A stretch of 64,000 nt of DNA from Microbacterium sp. (GCF_026393345.1 NZ_JAPLAI010000010.1:4016-68015); one strand, 5' to 3'. Shown: positions 54,975 to 63,763, counted from the first letter of the stretch. A program made the numbers and translations. Notes: generated by a model from the sequence alone, not told the origin.

Positions 54975-55745
54975 TCAGTGCGCGAGCGCGACGTCGAGCA
55001 CGATGACCGTGACGTTGTCGCGGCCGCCGTTCTCGAGGGCCGCATCCAGCATCGCCTCGACGGCCTCCGCCGGGTCGGCGTGCTCGCGCAGGAAGTGCTG
55101 AATGCCGTAGTCGGTGAGTTCCTTGGTGAGCCCGTCGGAGCACACCACGAACCGGTCGCCGTCGACGACGTCAAGTCGCACGTAGTCCGGGCGGACGCTC
55201 TCGCTGGGCCCGACCGCGCGGGTGATGACGTTGCCGTACGGGTGATTCTCGGCCTCTTCCGGGCTGAGCCGGCCGGCGGCGACGAGTTCCTGAACCACGG
55301 AGTGATCGGTCGTGATCTGCACGAGCGTGTCATCGCGAAGCAGATAGACACGGGAGTCGCCGATGTTCAGCGTGACCCAGTGCGGCTCGGGCCCGGTGAG
55401 GTCGAGGAAGACCCCGGTGACCGTGGTTCCGGTGCCGTCGTCGGTCGCCTCGGGATGCGCGGCGATGTCTTTGACGGCGCGGGACAGCGCCTTCTCGATG
55501 GTCTTGGGGGTGACGGAGCCGCCGTCAACCACGGCCTCGAGCCGCGTCACCGTGCTGGCGCTGGCGATCTCGCCGCCGATGTGACCGCCCATGCCGTCCG
55601 CGACGACGAAGAGCGGGTAGGCGGCCAGAACCGCATCCTGGTTCACCTCGCGGCGCCGACCCACATCCGTGGCGGCGGCCCAGCGCAGTTCGAGTGCACC
55701 GGACGGCAGGGCCACATCGTGGGCGCGCGTCGTCGTGTCGGGCAC
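54975..55745 (-). CDS. PP2C-family Ser/Thr protein phosphatase
   Basis: A 256-residue metal-dependent phosphatase with the bacterial PP2C motifs: RREVNQDAVL, FVVADGMGGHIGG near residue 50, GTTVTGVFLDL, NIGDSRVYLLR, TTDHSVVQELVAAGRL, and VCSDGLTKELTD / NGGRDNVTVIVLDV with the metal-binding Asp residues. In actinobacteria such enzymes act with Pkn-type kinases and FHA proteins; none is in the window. GTG start with AGGAC upstream. About 95 bp upstream of the EssC-like gene, so co-transcription is possible and it could control that system by phosphorylation state. Confidence 0.92.
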   Translation of the reverse strand: MPDTTTRAHDVALPSGALELRWAAATDVGRRREVNQDAVLAAYPLFVVADGMGGHIGGEIASASTVTRLEAVVDGGSVTPKTIEKALSRAVKDIAAHPEATDDGTGTTVTGVFLDLTGPEPHWVTLNIGDSRVYLLRDDTLVQITTDHSVVQELVAAGRLSPEEAENHPYGNVITRAVGPSESVRPDYVRLDVVDGDRFVVCSDGLTKELTDYGIQHFLREHADPAEAVEAMLDAALENGGRDNVTVIVLDVALAH

Positions 55746-55854
55746 TGAGTGTCCTTCCAGATGGGCTGCAACGTCGCCGTCGCGACCGGCGCGACGTCCT
55801 CACATCCTAGTGCGAGGGCAGCGGTGCCTCGCCCGCTGCCCCTACGCTGACGGC

Positions 55855-56988
55855 GTGGAACGATTCTTCATCGATGTCGATGACGCCCTGATCGCCGATC
55901 TTCATGACCGAGTGGCACGTACGCGCTGGCCGGATGCCGTCACGACGGACTGGTCGTGGGGCACGCCGCCGGGCGCACTCCGGGAGCTCGCCGATCACTG
56001 GCGCACCGGGTACGACTGGTCCGCCACGCAGCGTCGGCTCAACGCCCACCCGCAGATCCTCGTCGACGTCGACGGGGAGCGGCTGCACGTGCTGCGCGCC
56101 GGGACCCCCGGCACCACGCCGCTCTTCCTGCTGCACGGCTGGCCGGACGCGTTCATCCGGTTCGAGAAGGTGCTGCCGCTGCTCGGGGACCGGTTCGACC
56201 TGGTCGTCCCGTCGCTCCCGGGGTTCGGGTTCTCCCCCGGCCCGGCGAACCCCGGGTGGGGGCCCGATCGGATCGCGGACGCCCTCGCCGGCGTGGCGGA
56301 CGAACTGGGGATGGCGTCGTTCGTGGTGCACGGCGCGGACGTCGGCTCGACGATCGCCGAGTCCCTCGCCGCCCGGCACCCGGACCGGGTGCTCGCCCTG
56401 CACCTGGGGGATGTGCCGGCGTGGCACCGGTATCAGCTCGCCGGTGCCGAGCTGGCCCCCGACGAGAAGGCGTACGCCGATCAGATGGCGACCTGGTTCG
56501 CGGCGGAAGGGGCGTACGCCATGCTTCATCGCACCAAGCCGCAGACCCTCGCCTATGCCCTGGCGGACTCGCCCGTCGCGCTCGCGGCATGGTTCGTGGA
56601 GAAGCTGCGCAGCTGGAGCGACGGCGACGGCCCCTGGGGCGGGTTCACCCGTGACGAGGTGCTGGACCTGCTGACGATCGCCTGGGCGACCGGCACCGGC
56701 CCCTCCTCGGTCCGGCACTACCGGGATGCGGCGCTGCACCCATCGACGCACACCGACCGGGTGACGGTCCCCACCGGGTTCACCCTGTTCCCGCGCGACA
56801 TCGCGCTCGCGCCCCGCGTCTACGCGGAGCGGTTCTTCGACGTGCGGCACTACGCCGTGATGCCGCGGGGCGGTCATTTCGGACCGTGGGAGGAACCGCG
56901 GCTGTTCGCCGACGACCTCCGCGCCTTCGTCGACGCCGTCCTGGGTAGCGACACCGACGCCCCGACCGGTTCCGCCTCAGCCCGCTGA
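55855..56988 (+). CDS. Epoxide hydrolase-family alpha/beta hydrolase
   Basis: A 377-residue hydrolase of the microsomal/juvenile-hormone epoxide hydrolase type with an N-terminal EHN lid (RVARTRWPDAVTTDWSWGTP). Oxyanion motif HGWPDAF, nucleophile Asp162 in VVHGADVGSTI (G-x-D-x-G), two lid Tyr candidates, and the catalytic His341 in PRGGHFGPWEEP. It should open an epoxide to a diol. GTG start is six bases after TACGCT (55843-55848). Its end overlaps the convergent GMC oxidoreductase gene by 12 bp; it may take part in the neighbouring catabolic cluster, though on the other strand. Confidence 0.88.
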   Translation: MERFFIDVDDALIADLHDRVARTRWPDAVTTDWSWGTPPGALRELADHWRTGYDWSATQRRLNAHPQILVDVDGERLHVLRAGTPGTTPLFLLHGWPDAFIRFEKVLPLLGDRFDLVVPSLPGFGFSPGPANPGWGPDRIADALAGVADELGMASFVVHGADVGSTIAESLAARHPDRVLALHLGDVPAWHRYQLAGAELAPDEKAYADQMATWFAAEGAYAMLHRTKPQTLAYALADSPVALAAWFVEKLRSWSDGDGPWGGFTRDEVLDLLTIAWATGTGPSSVRHYRDAALHPSTHTDRVTVPTGFTLFPRDIALAPRVYAERFFDVRHYAVMPRGGHFGPWEEPRLFADDLRAFVDAVLGSDTDAPTGSASAR

Positions 56989-58494
56989 GTCCGCCTCTGC
57001 CGCGATGAGCTCCGCCATCCGTTCCCCGATCATCACGGCGGTCAGCGCGGTGCCCCGTGACGGGACGGTGGGCAGGATCGATGCGTCGGCGACACGGAGC
57101 CCCGCCACGCCGTGGACGCGGCCGTGCGGATCCACCACGCCGCGGCCGGGCGGCCCCATGCGCGCAGTGCCGCAGGAGTGGAGCGACGTCCCGAGCCGTT
57201 CCCGCACCCAGTCCTCCCGGGCCCCCGGTGCGGCGGGCGGGTCGTCGACGTCGGCCACGATCCCCCGGAACGCGGGACCTCGCAGCAGCCGCGCCGCGAG
57301 ATCGACCCCGGCGGCGAGCGCCGCCGCATCCGCGGCATCGTCGAGGTAGCGGTAGCGCAGCGCCGGCCGGCCGCCGAGCTCGACCGCTCCGCGGGAGCGC
57401 GGTGTCGCCAGGGTCACCCGGAGGTCCAGCGCGTCGCCCGCGGACGCCGGCGCTCCGACGATCGAGGTGGTCGGTGCGATGGCGAGGAGGAGTTCCACGG
57501 CCTCGCCCCCGGGCAGCATGGCGTTCCAGGCCGCGGTCCACGCGGCGACAGGATCGGCGGCGACCATGCCGGGGCGTGCGCGCCAGCCGATGTCGACAGC
57601 GGGGTGGTCGGCGAGCCCCGCCCCCACGTGCGGCGCGGCCGCATGCACGGGAACGCCGCGGGAGCGGAGGGTGTCGGGATCGCCGATGCCTGAGGCGAAG
57701 AGCAGGCGGGGCGTCTCGATCGCGCCCGCACAGAGCACGACCTCGTCACCGTCGAGCACGACCCGGGTGCCGTCGGCGCGCTGCACCTCGACCCCCGCGG
57801 CCGCACCACGGACGATGAGGACGCGGGCGGCGAGCGCGTCGGCATGGACGCGCAGGCGCGGCAGCGGTCCCGCCGCCCCGTAGGCCCGCCACATCCCCCA
57901 CCGCTCGGCGGCGAGCGCGTTCCGCGGCAGCAGCCCCACGCCCTCGTCCGCGCCGTCGTTCTTGTCGGCGCGGAGGGTCGCACCGTCCGCGCCCGCACCG
58001 GCGAGGAAGGCCTCGGTGAGCGGCTCGCCGCGGCCTGTCCGCTCCACCGGCACCGGCCCCGACCCGCCGTGGATCGGGGAGCCGGGAAAGTCCCGGTCGT
58101 GTTCGAGGCGTCGAAGCGCCGGCAGACATGCCGAGTACCCCCACTCGGCGCCGCCGTCGGTCTCCCACCGCGCGAAGTCGCCACGCGCCGGTCGCTGAAA
58201 GTATGCGCCGTTCACGGCTGTGCTGCCGCCCAGAAGGCGACCGCGCGCGACCCGCCACGGCCGGTCCTCGCGCAGCCACGCATCGTAGGTCCAGGCGAGC
58301 GAGCCGTCCGGGAGGCTCGCCCGCACCGTCCGGGCGTCGCGCAGGGCATCGCGCAGCGACGGGTCGGTGATGAACGCGGGGTCGGGGCCGGCCTCGATGA
58401 GATCGACCTCGTGCCCGGCCTCGGCGAGCCGGACCGCCAGCGGGACCCCGGAGCCTCCCCCGCCCTCGACCAGGATGCGGCGGGGCGACATCAT
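56977..58494 (-). CDS. GMC-family FAD oxidoreductase, possibly mycofactocin-linked (MftG-like)
   Basis: A 505-residue GMC flavoprotein: FAD loop LVEGGGGSGVPLAVRLAEAG at the N-terminus, GRLLGGSTAVNGAYFQRPA near residue 90, GMC signature 2 GAIETPRLLFASGIG near residue 260, and the C-terminal catalytic SLHSCGTARMGPPGRGVVDP. Such enzymes oxidise alcohols. The VNGAYFxR segment and LEHDRDFPGSPIHGGSGPVPV resemble, from memory, the MftG/Rv0697 group that re-oxidises mycofactocinol; with an NDMA-type alcohol dehydrogenase in the same locus this is an attractive but unproven reading. No SD is seen before the ATGATG start. Convergent with the epoxide hydrolase (12-bp overlap). Confidence 0.85.
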   Translation of the reverse strand: MMSPRRILVEGGGGSGVPLAVRLAEAGHEVDLIEAGPDPAFITDPSLRDALRDARTVRASLPDGSLAWTYDAWLREDRPWRVARGRLLGGSTAVNGAYFQRPARGDFARWETDGGAEWGYSACLPALRRLEHDRDFPGSPIHGGSGPVPVERTGRGEPLTEAFLAGAGADGATLRADKNDGADEGVGLLPRNALAAERWGMWRAYGAAGPLPRLRVHADALAARVLIVRGAAAGVEVQRADGTRVVLDGDEVVLCAGAIETPRLLFASGIGDPDTLRSRGVPVHAAAPHVGAGLADHPAVDIGWRARPGMVAADPVAAWTAAWNAMLPGGEAVELLLAIAPTTSIVGAPASAGDALDLRVTLATPRSRGAVELGGRPALRYRYLDDAADAAALAAGVDLAARLLRGPAFRGIVADVDDPPAAPGAREDWVRERLGTSLHSCGTARMGPPGRGVVDPHGRVHGVAGLRVADASILPTVPSRGTALTAVMIGERMAELIAAEADSAG

Positions 58495-58519
58495 GGCCGG
58501 CCGCCCCGCGGCGACACGG

Positions 58520-58640
58520 TCACGACCGACCGCCGGGCGCGCGCTCGGCGAAGACGGCGCCGAGGCCCCGGAATGCCGCATCGATGAGCGCCAGCACGTC
58601 GTCGTCGACGCCGTCGACCCACTGAGACTGGCGGCAAGAG
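58520..58640 (-). pseudogene. Possible remnant of a TetR-type regulator C-terminus
   Basis: Between the acyl-CoA dehydrogenase stop and the GMC start, one frame reads QSQWVDGVDDDVLALIDAAF and continues GLGAVFAERAPGGRS to a TGA at 58520-58522, with strong G/C third-position bias as in real coding DNA. It has no start codon; it is in frame behind the dehydrogenase TGA. The QWxxDxDxDVLxLIDAxF pattern looks like the last helix of TetR regulators. I read it as the surviving 3' end of a deleted regulator gene; homology was not tested. Confidence 0.35.
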
Positions 58641-58657
58641 TTCGGATCAGATCCGAA
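58641..58657. promoter_or_regulatory. 17-bp palindrome, operator candidate
   Basis: TTCGGATC-A-GATCCGAA: 8-bp perfect arms with a single central base, 7 bp after the acyl-CoA dehydrogenase stop and about 150 bp before the GMC gene. Symmetry and length suit a TetR-type operator for GMC; a short terminator is the alternative but no T-run follows. Confidence 0.4.
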
Positions 58658-58663
58658 CCCCGA

Positions 58664-59836
58664 TCACCGCACGAAGGCGCTGAGACCGGTGAGCGCACGC
58701 CCCACGATCAGGGTGTTCATCTCCCGGATGCCTTCAAAGGTGTACATCGCCTCCGCATCTGCGAAGAAGCGCACGACGTCGTGGTCGAGCAGCACGCCGT
58801 TGCCGCCGAGGGACTCGCGCGCCAGTGCCACGCTCTCCCGCAGGCGGTCGGCGGCGACGATTTTGATGAGGCTGGGCGAGACGTCGTCCTGGATGGGATG
58901 CGTCGTGGTGCGCACCGCGAGCGCGAGCGTCTGCGCGATGTTGGCGACGATGCGCACGAGCTTGTCCTGGATCAGCTGGAACCCAGCGATCGGGCGGCCG
59001 AACTGCACACGCTGCGTCGTGTACGCGTGCGCGGCGGCGTAGGCGCCCAGCTGCATACCCGCCGAGCTCCACGCGATGTCGGCGCGGAGGGGGCGGAACA
59101 CCCGCGTCATGTCCGCGAAGCTCTCGATGCGCGGCAGTCGGCGCTCCTCCGGCACCACGACGCCGTCGAGCACGATGTCGGCATTGTGGACCATCCGGGC
59201 CACCGCCTTGTGCTCGATCACGCTGCGGCCGAGGCCCACGCTGTCGGCTGCGACGACGAACGCGAGGACCCGCGGGCCGTCCAGCTCCCGTGCGATGACG
59301 ACGATGTTGTCGGAGATGGTCGCGTTGCCGATCCACCGCTTCGCCCCGTCCAGCACCCAGTGGTCGCCGACGCGGCGCGCCGTGGTCGACAGACCGCCGG
59401 CGATGTCCGAACCGTGGTCGGGCTCGTTGAGCGCGAGGCATCCGGTGAAGGAGAAGTCCAGGATGCCGGGATCCCAGGCCGCGACCTGCTCCGGGCTGCC
59501 GCCGGCGTGGATGACGCGGCGGAACATCCCCACCTGTCCCCCGTAGACGATGGACACGGCCAGGTCGAGCCGGGCGAGCTCCAGGGTGATGAAGCCGCGG
59601 TAGATCGGCCGGAGCGCCCCCTCGGCGTCGCACACCGACGGATCGTCCAGCAGGTGCAGCTCGGCGAGCGGGCGGCGGATGTCCGCCAGCGTCTCGGCGC
59701 GCTCCCAGCGGTCCACGATCAGCGGCCGCACGTGCGTGTCGAGGTGATGGCGCAGCTCGGCGAGCTTCGACCGTTCGGCATCGGTGAGGTCCGAGGCGAA
59801 CCCGAGGAGGTCGCCCGGATAGTCGAGGTCGCTCAC
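58664..59836 (-). CDS. Acyl-CoA dehydrogenase (glutaryl-CoA dehydrogenase-like)
   Basis: A 390-residue FAD enzyme introducing an alpha,beta double bond into an acyl-CoA. FAD/substrate signature FTGCLALNEPDHGSDIAGG near residue 140, WVLDGAKRWIGNATISDNI, VQFGRPIAGFQLIQDKL near residue 275, and the C-terminal catalytic Glu in MYTFEGIREMNTLIVGRALTG; this arrangement is of the glutaryl-CoA/isovaleryl-CoA type. Its ATG overlaps the amidohydrolase stop (ATGA), making it the fifth gene of a coupled operon. Substrate inferred to be the acyl-CoA made by the ligase in the same operon. Confidence 0.92.
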   Translation of the reverse strand: MSDLDYPGDLLGFASDLTDAERSKLAELRHHLDTHVRPLIVDRWERAETLADIRRPLAELHLLDDPSVCDAEGALRPIYRGFITLELARLDLAVSIVYGGQVGMFRRVIHAGGSPEQVAAWDPGILDFSFTGCLALNEPDHGSDIAGGLSTTARRVGDHWVLDGAKRWIGNATISDNIVVIARELDGPRVLAFVVAADSVGLGRSVIEHKAVARMVHNADIVLDGVVVPEERRLPRIESFADMTRVFRPLRADIAWSSAGMQLGAYAAAHAYTTQRVQFGRPIAGFQLIQDKLVRIVANIAQTLALAVRTTTHPIQDDVSPSLIKIVAADRLRESVALARESLGGNGVLLDHDVVRFFADAEAMYTFEGIREMNTLIVGRALTGLSAFVR

Positions 59837-60711
59837 GCTTCGTCTCCGAGCTTGAGCAGCCGCACCGCGTTCTCCTTGAGCACACGCCGCTCGACGTCCT
59901 CGCCGAGCTCGAGCGCCGCGAAGTCGCGCAGCCAGCGGTCGGGCGTGAGCGCCGGGAAGTCCGACCCGAACAGCATCTTGTGCGAGAGGTAGGTCCGGGT
60001 GGCGCGCACCAGGTTCGGCGAGAAGTACTTCGGCGACCAGCCGGAGAGGTCGATGTACACGTTCACCTTGTGGGTGGCGATCGAGATCGCTTCGTCCTGC
60101 CAGGGGACGCTGGGATGGGCGAGGATGACGTCGAGCCCAGGATGCCGCGCCGCGACGTCGTCGAGGAGCATCGGGTTCGACAGGGACAACCGGTATCCGC
60201 CACCGCCCGGCATCCCCGCGCCCACGCCGGTCTGCCCGGTGTGCACCACGATGGGCAGGCTCCGCTGCTCGATCTCGGCGAAGATCGGCGTGTAGGCCGG
60301 GTCGGAGGGGTCGAAGCCCTGCACCGTCGGGTGGAACTTGAACCCCTTCACGCCGAGGTCGTCGGCCTGGCGTCGCACCTCGTCGACCGCGGCTTCCCCC
60401 TGCAACGGGTCGACCGAGCCGAACGCGATGAGCGTGTCGGGGTGGCGCCGGGCGCCGCTGACGATGTCGTCGATGCTGTTGGGCCGGTGACCCGTGTTGG
60501 TCGTGGCGTCTACCGTGAAGACGACCGCCATGAGGTCGCGCTCCCGGTAGTACTCCGCGGTCTCGTCGACCGTGCGGGTCGGCTCGGAGGCACCGAAGTA
60601 GCGGTCCATGGCCTCCCGCTGTTCCTGGGACGCCCCGTGGTGGCCGGAATCATCGACCTGGATGTGCACGTGCGTGTCGATCGCCTTCACGGCGGCGAGT
60701 GCGTCGGTCAT
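59833..60711 (-). CDS. Amidohydrolase-superfamily hydrolase, candidate beta-ketoacyl-CoA hydrolase
   Basis: A 292-residue TIM-barrel metallohydrolase of the ACMSD/COG2159 group: metal motif IDTHVHIQVDD at residue ~12, GVKGFKFHPTVQGFDPSDPA, PIVVHTGQTGVG, VILAHPSVPWQDEA and the last metal Asp in LFGSDFPALTPDRWL. Related proteins in operons with CoA ligase, MaoC and SDR are known in Rhodococcus p-coumarate/4-hydroxyphenylalkanoate degradation (cou genes), where they hydrolyse an aryl beta-ketoacyl-CoA. The operon here has the same gene types and no thiolase, so the same reaction is inferred. Overlaps both neighbours by 4 nt. Confidence 0.82.
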   Translation of the reverse strand: MTDALAAVKAIDTHVHIQVDDSGHHGASQEQREAMDRYFGASEPTRTVDETAEYYRERDLMAVVFTVDATTNTGHRPNSIDDIVSGARRHPDTLIAFGSVDPLQGEAAVDEVRRQADDLGVKGFKFHPTVQGFDPSDPAYTPIFAEIEQRSLPIVVHTGQTGVGAGMPGGGGYRLSLSNPMLLDDVAARHPGLDVILAHPSVPWQDEAISIATHKVNVYIDLSGWSPKYFSPNLVRATRTYLSHKMLFGSDFPALTPDRWLRDFAALELGEDVERRVLKENAVRLLKLGDEA

Positions 60712-62312
60712 GCGTGCTCTTCCTCTCGGTCCTGCTGGACTTCGCCGCGCAGCGCCGCCATGTCCACCTTCCCGGTGGGCGTGCGTTCCAGCGAGGCGCG
60801 GAACAGGATGTGGCGGGGCTTCTTGTATCCGGCCAGCAGCTCCCCCACGTGGGAGATCAGCTCCTCGGCGGTCGTGCGGGCGTCGGCGGGCTCGACGACC
60901 GCGGTGACGATCTCACCGAACCGGGGGTCGGGCACGCCGATCACCACGGCGTCGGCGACGCCGTGGTGAGCAAGGAGGGCCTCTTCCACCTCGAGCGGGT
61001 AGACCTTCTCCCCGCCGGTGTTGATGACGCCGCTGCCGCGGCCGAGGAACTCGATGTAGCGGTCCTCCTGGACCCGCACCCAGTCCCCCGGCACGACGTG
61101 GCGCACCCCATTGATCACCGGGAAGGTGGCGTCCGTCTTCGCGGCGTCGGCGTGGTAGCCGAGCGGGAGCGCGCCGCGCTGTCCCAGCACGCCGAGGGCC
61201 CCCACCTGATCCTGGATCTCGGTGAAGTCGGCGTCGAAGACAACGGCGGTGGGGAACAGCTTGGGCCGTCCCGGGAGGTCGTCGATGCCGGTGGTGATGG
61301 TCACCGCGAATCCGCCGCCCTCGGTCGAGGCGAGCATGTCGTAAATGCGCAGATCCGCCAGCTCGTGCAGCCGCCGCTTGCTCTCCGCGCTGAACCGCAT
61401 GCCCGAGCTCATCACGCTGGTGACGGTCTCCAGCCGGACGCCCAGCCGCTCGGCCGCATCCGCGATCGGGATGGCGACCGCGTCGCCCGCGACGATGATG
61501 CGCGTGGCGCGGGCCTCGTTGGCGAAAGCGACCGCCCGCTCGGCGTCCAGCCGGGGCGAGCACATGAGCGCCACGGTGCCGCCGACGGCGAGCGTGTTCA
61601 TCGAGGTGGTCAGCGCCGTGCCGTGCATGAGAGGTGCGAGCGGCAGATTCACCATGGGCGAGGTGTCCGGGTCGCTCGCGATGGCGACGGCTTCGTCCAT
61701 GGTCGTCGGGGTCGGGAGGCCGCCGAGTTCGTAGGTGGCGAACATCTGCACCTCGAACATGTCGGGCGCACTCCACCGCACGGCTTTCGGGCGACCGGTC
61801 GTCCCGCCGGTGTAGATCCAGAGCTCGCCGCCGTCGGGGGCGTGCGCGGGCAGCGGCACGTCGTCGGCCACCACGTCCGCCCAGCGCGAGCCGGGGCCGT
61901 CGGGCTCGTCGGTGTCGTCGGTGCGCACCAGCACCACGTCGTGGTCGGACTGCGCGACCGCGGCGACGGCCACGTCCTCGAGGGAGCCCGGGTAGACGAG
62001 CACGCGGGACTGCGAGTCGTCGAGGAGCGCGGCGATCTCCCCCGGCCGCAGCCGGTAGTTCAGCGGCACCGGCGTGACCCCGGTGGCGAGGCAGGCGAAG
62101 AAGGTGACGAGCAGCTCCGGGGTGTTGTAGAGCAGCATCGCGACGCGGTCGCCGCGCTCGACCCCGTGCCGGGTGAGATACGCGGCGAGCGCGCCGGCCT
62201 CCCGGGCGAACCGAGAATATGACCATTCCCGCCCGTCGATGGTTCGGATCGCGAGCCGCTCCGGGAGCGCTCTCGCAACCGCCTGCCAGACGTCGGAGTA
62301 GTGACCCTGCAC
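60708..62312 (-). CDS. Acyl-CoA synthetase (AMP-forming)
   Basis: A 534-residue adenylate-forming ligase. The P-loop reads LWIYTGGTTGRPKAVRWSAP near residue 170, a TGGTTG variant found in the FadD17/FadD19 group of steroid and aromatic side-chain CoA ligases rather than the common TSGTTG. MLASTEGGGFAV near residue 330, hinge GRGSGVINTGGEKVYPLEVE, and catalytic Lys in ERTPTGKVDMAALRGE. It would activate a bulky carboxylic acid at the start of the pathway. Starts 3 bp after the SDR stop and overlaps the amidohydrolase start by 4 nt. Confidence 0.92.
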   Translation of the reverse strand: MQGHYSDVWQAVARALPERLAIRTIDGREWSYSRFAREAGALAAYLTRHGVERGDRVAMLLYNTPELLVTFFACLATGVTPVPLNYRLRPGEIAALLDDSQSRVLVYPGSLEDVAVAAVAQSDHDVVLVRTDDTDEPDGPGSRWADVVADDVPLPAHAPDGGELWIYTGGTTGRPKAVRWSAPDMFEVQMFATYELGGLPTPTTMDEAVAIASDPDTSPMVNLPLAPLMHGTALTTSMNTLAVGGTVALMCSPRLDAERAVAFANEARATRIIVAGDAVAIPIADAAERLGVRLETVTSVMSSGMRFSAESKRRLHELADLRIYDMLASTEGGGFAVTITTGIDDLPGRPKLFPTAVVFDADFTEIQDQVGALGVLGQRGALPLGYHADAAKTDATFPVINGVRHVVPGDWVRVQEDRYIEFLGRGSGVINTGGEKVYPLEVEEALLAHHGVADAVVIGVPDPRFGEIVTAVVEPADARTTAEELISHVGELLAGYKKPRHILFRASLERTPTGKVDMAALRGEVQQDREEEHA

Positions 62313-62315
62313 GGG

Positions 62316-63230
62316 TCAGTCCTTTGCCGGTGGGCCGGAGTGCTGTGCGCTCGCGGCCAGGTCGTCGTGCCACACGGCGTCGATCCCGTCCGGCGTCCAT
62401 CCGCCGGCGGAGTCCCGCGTTTCGAGCACGGCCGGGTGGGAGTACAGCGTGAGCCGGTCGCCGCCGATGCCGATCGCCTGACCCGTGACGTCCGCGGACG
62501 CGTCGGAGGCGAGCCACACGATGAGGGCTGCGACGTCCTCCGGCGAACCGAGAGCGTGGTCGCGACGGTATTCCTCCGGAATGCCCTTGCCGGCGACGTA
62601 GTCCTCGTACACCTCGGTGTAGGCGGGGATGGTCGCGGTCATGGGCGACAGTGCGGTGGGGATGACGGCGTTGGCGGTCACGTGCGCGCGGGCAAGCTCC
62701 AGCGCGAGCGTGCGTGCCATGGCCACGAGGCCCGCCTTCGCGGTCGCGTAGTTGGTCTGACCGAAGCTGCCGAACTGGCCGGCGGGCGAACCGATGAGGA
62801 CGATCCGGCCGCCCTGCTCCTGCGTGCGCATGGCGACGGCCGCCGCGCGGGCGCAGGTGAAGGACCCGCGGAGGTGGGTCTCGATGACGAGGTCGAAGTC
62901 GTCGTCGGACATCTTCCAGACCACGCGGTCACGGAGGACCCCGGCGTTGGCGACCATCACGTCGATGCGACCGAAGTTCTCGATCGCCGCGGCAACGAGC
63001 CGATCGGCGGTCTCGGTGGGCCCGACGGGGGCGATGACCGCGACGGCGCGGCCGCCGGCGGACTCGATCTCGGCGACGGTGCCGTTCGCGCTCTCGGCGT
63101 CCACGTCGTTGACGACCACGGCGGCGCCGGCCGCTGCCAGGGCGATGGCGTAGGCACGGCCGAGGCTGCGCCCCGCGCCGGTGACGACGGCGACCTTGCC
63201 GTCGAGGCGGATCCCGCGCTCGGCGCTCAC
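62316..63230 (-). CDS. SDR, 3-hydroxyacyl-CoA dehydrogenase-like (HSD17B4/FabG type)
   Basis: A 304-residue NAD-dependent dehydrogenase with [25 protein letters not shown] after beta-2, VANAGVLRD, the catalytic Ser in [12 protein letters not shown] and [13 protein letters not shown] (YxxxK). The C-terminal extension after [17 protein letters not shown] is like the dehydrogenase part of multifunctional enzyme type 2, which oxidises 3-hydroxyacyl-CoA made by MaoC-type hydratases; the MaoC gene is directly upstream (GTGA overlap). The substrate is thus predicted to be a 3-hydroxyacyl-CoA. It does not show the insertion typical of mycofactocin-coupled SDRs. Confidence 0.9.
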   Translation of the reverse strand: MSAERGIRLDGKVAVVTGAGRSLGRAYAIALAAAGAAVVVNDVDAESANGTVAEIESAGGRAVAVIAPVGPTETADRLVAAAIENFGRIDVMVANAGVLRDRVVWKMSDDDFDLVIETHLRGSFTCARAAAVAMRTQEQGGRIVLIGSPAGQFGSFGQTNYATAKAGLVAMARTLALELARAHVTANAVIPTALSPMTATIPAYTEVYEDYVAGKGIPEEYRRDHALGSPEDVAALIVWLASDASADVTGQAIGIGGDRLTLYSHPAVLETRDSAGGWTPDGIDAVWHDDLAASAQHSGPPAKD

Positions 63231-63697
63231 AGGTAGTACCTCAGCACGAACTCGGCGACGCACGCGGGCTTCTCGGAGCCTTCGCGCTCGAACACGACCG
63301 ACTGGACGACCTGGTACCCGCCCGACACCTCGGTCACCTCGACGATCTCACCAGTCACCCGGATGCGGGAGCCAGCCGGCACGGGTGAGGGGAAGCGCAC
63401 CCGGTTCAGGCCGTAGTTGATGCCCATGCTCGACCCGGTCACCTCGAAGATCTCGCGGATGTGCGGGACGACCAGGCTCAGGGTGAGCAGGCCGTGCGCG
63501 ATGCGGGTGCCGAACGGCGTCGCCGCAGCGAACTCCTCGTCGATGTGGATCGGGTTGTCGTCCCCGGATACCCGCGCGTAGAGGTCGACCTCCTCCTGCG
63601 TGATCTCCCGCCAGGAGGAGGGCCCGAAGGACCGCCCGGCGATCGACGGCAGGTCGGTGATCGGGATGGAGAGTTTGTCGGGGGCGCTCACGGTCAC
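63227..63697 (-). CDS. MaoC-like enoyl-CoA hydratase
   Basis: A 156-residue hot-dog fold hydratase. The (R)-hydratase signature is [30 protein letters not shown], here split as [11 protein letters not shown] and [14 protein letters not shown] near residues 42-70, with the catalytic Asp and His. It adds water to the enoyl-CoA formed by the acyl-CoA dehydrogenase. First gene of the five-gene operon; GTG start with GAGG about nine bases upstream and a good promoter in the 112 bp before it. Confidence 0.92.
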   Translation of the reverse strand: MTVSAPDKLSIPITDLPSIAGRSFGPSSWREITQEEVDLYARVSGDDNPIHIDEEFAAATPFGTRIAHGLLTLSLVVPHIREIFEVTGSSMGINYGLNRVRFPSPVPAGSRIRVTGEIVEVTEVSGGYQVVQSVVFEREGSEKPACVAEFVLRYYL

Positions 63698-63763
63698 GCT
63701 GATCCTCGTTTCGCTTCGTCGCGGAATGATGATGAAAGGGAAGGCGTCACTGCCCTCGTTATC

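Noticed and set aside
62316..63230. SDR as a mycofactocin-coupled SDR
   Set aside because: It has the standard HSD17B4/FabG-like sequence and lacks the N-terminal insertion of that group; the mycofactocin idea rests on the alcohol dehydrogenase and GMC protein only.
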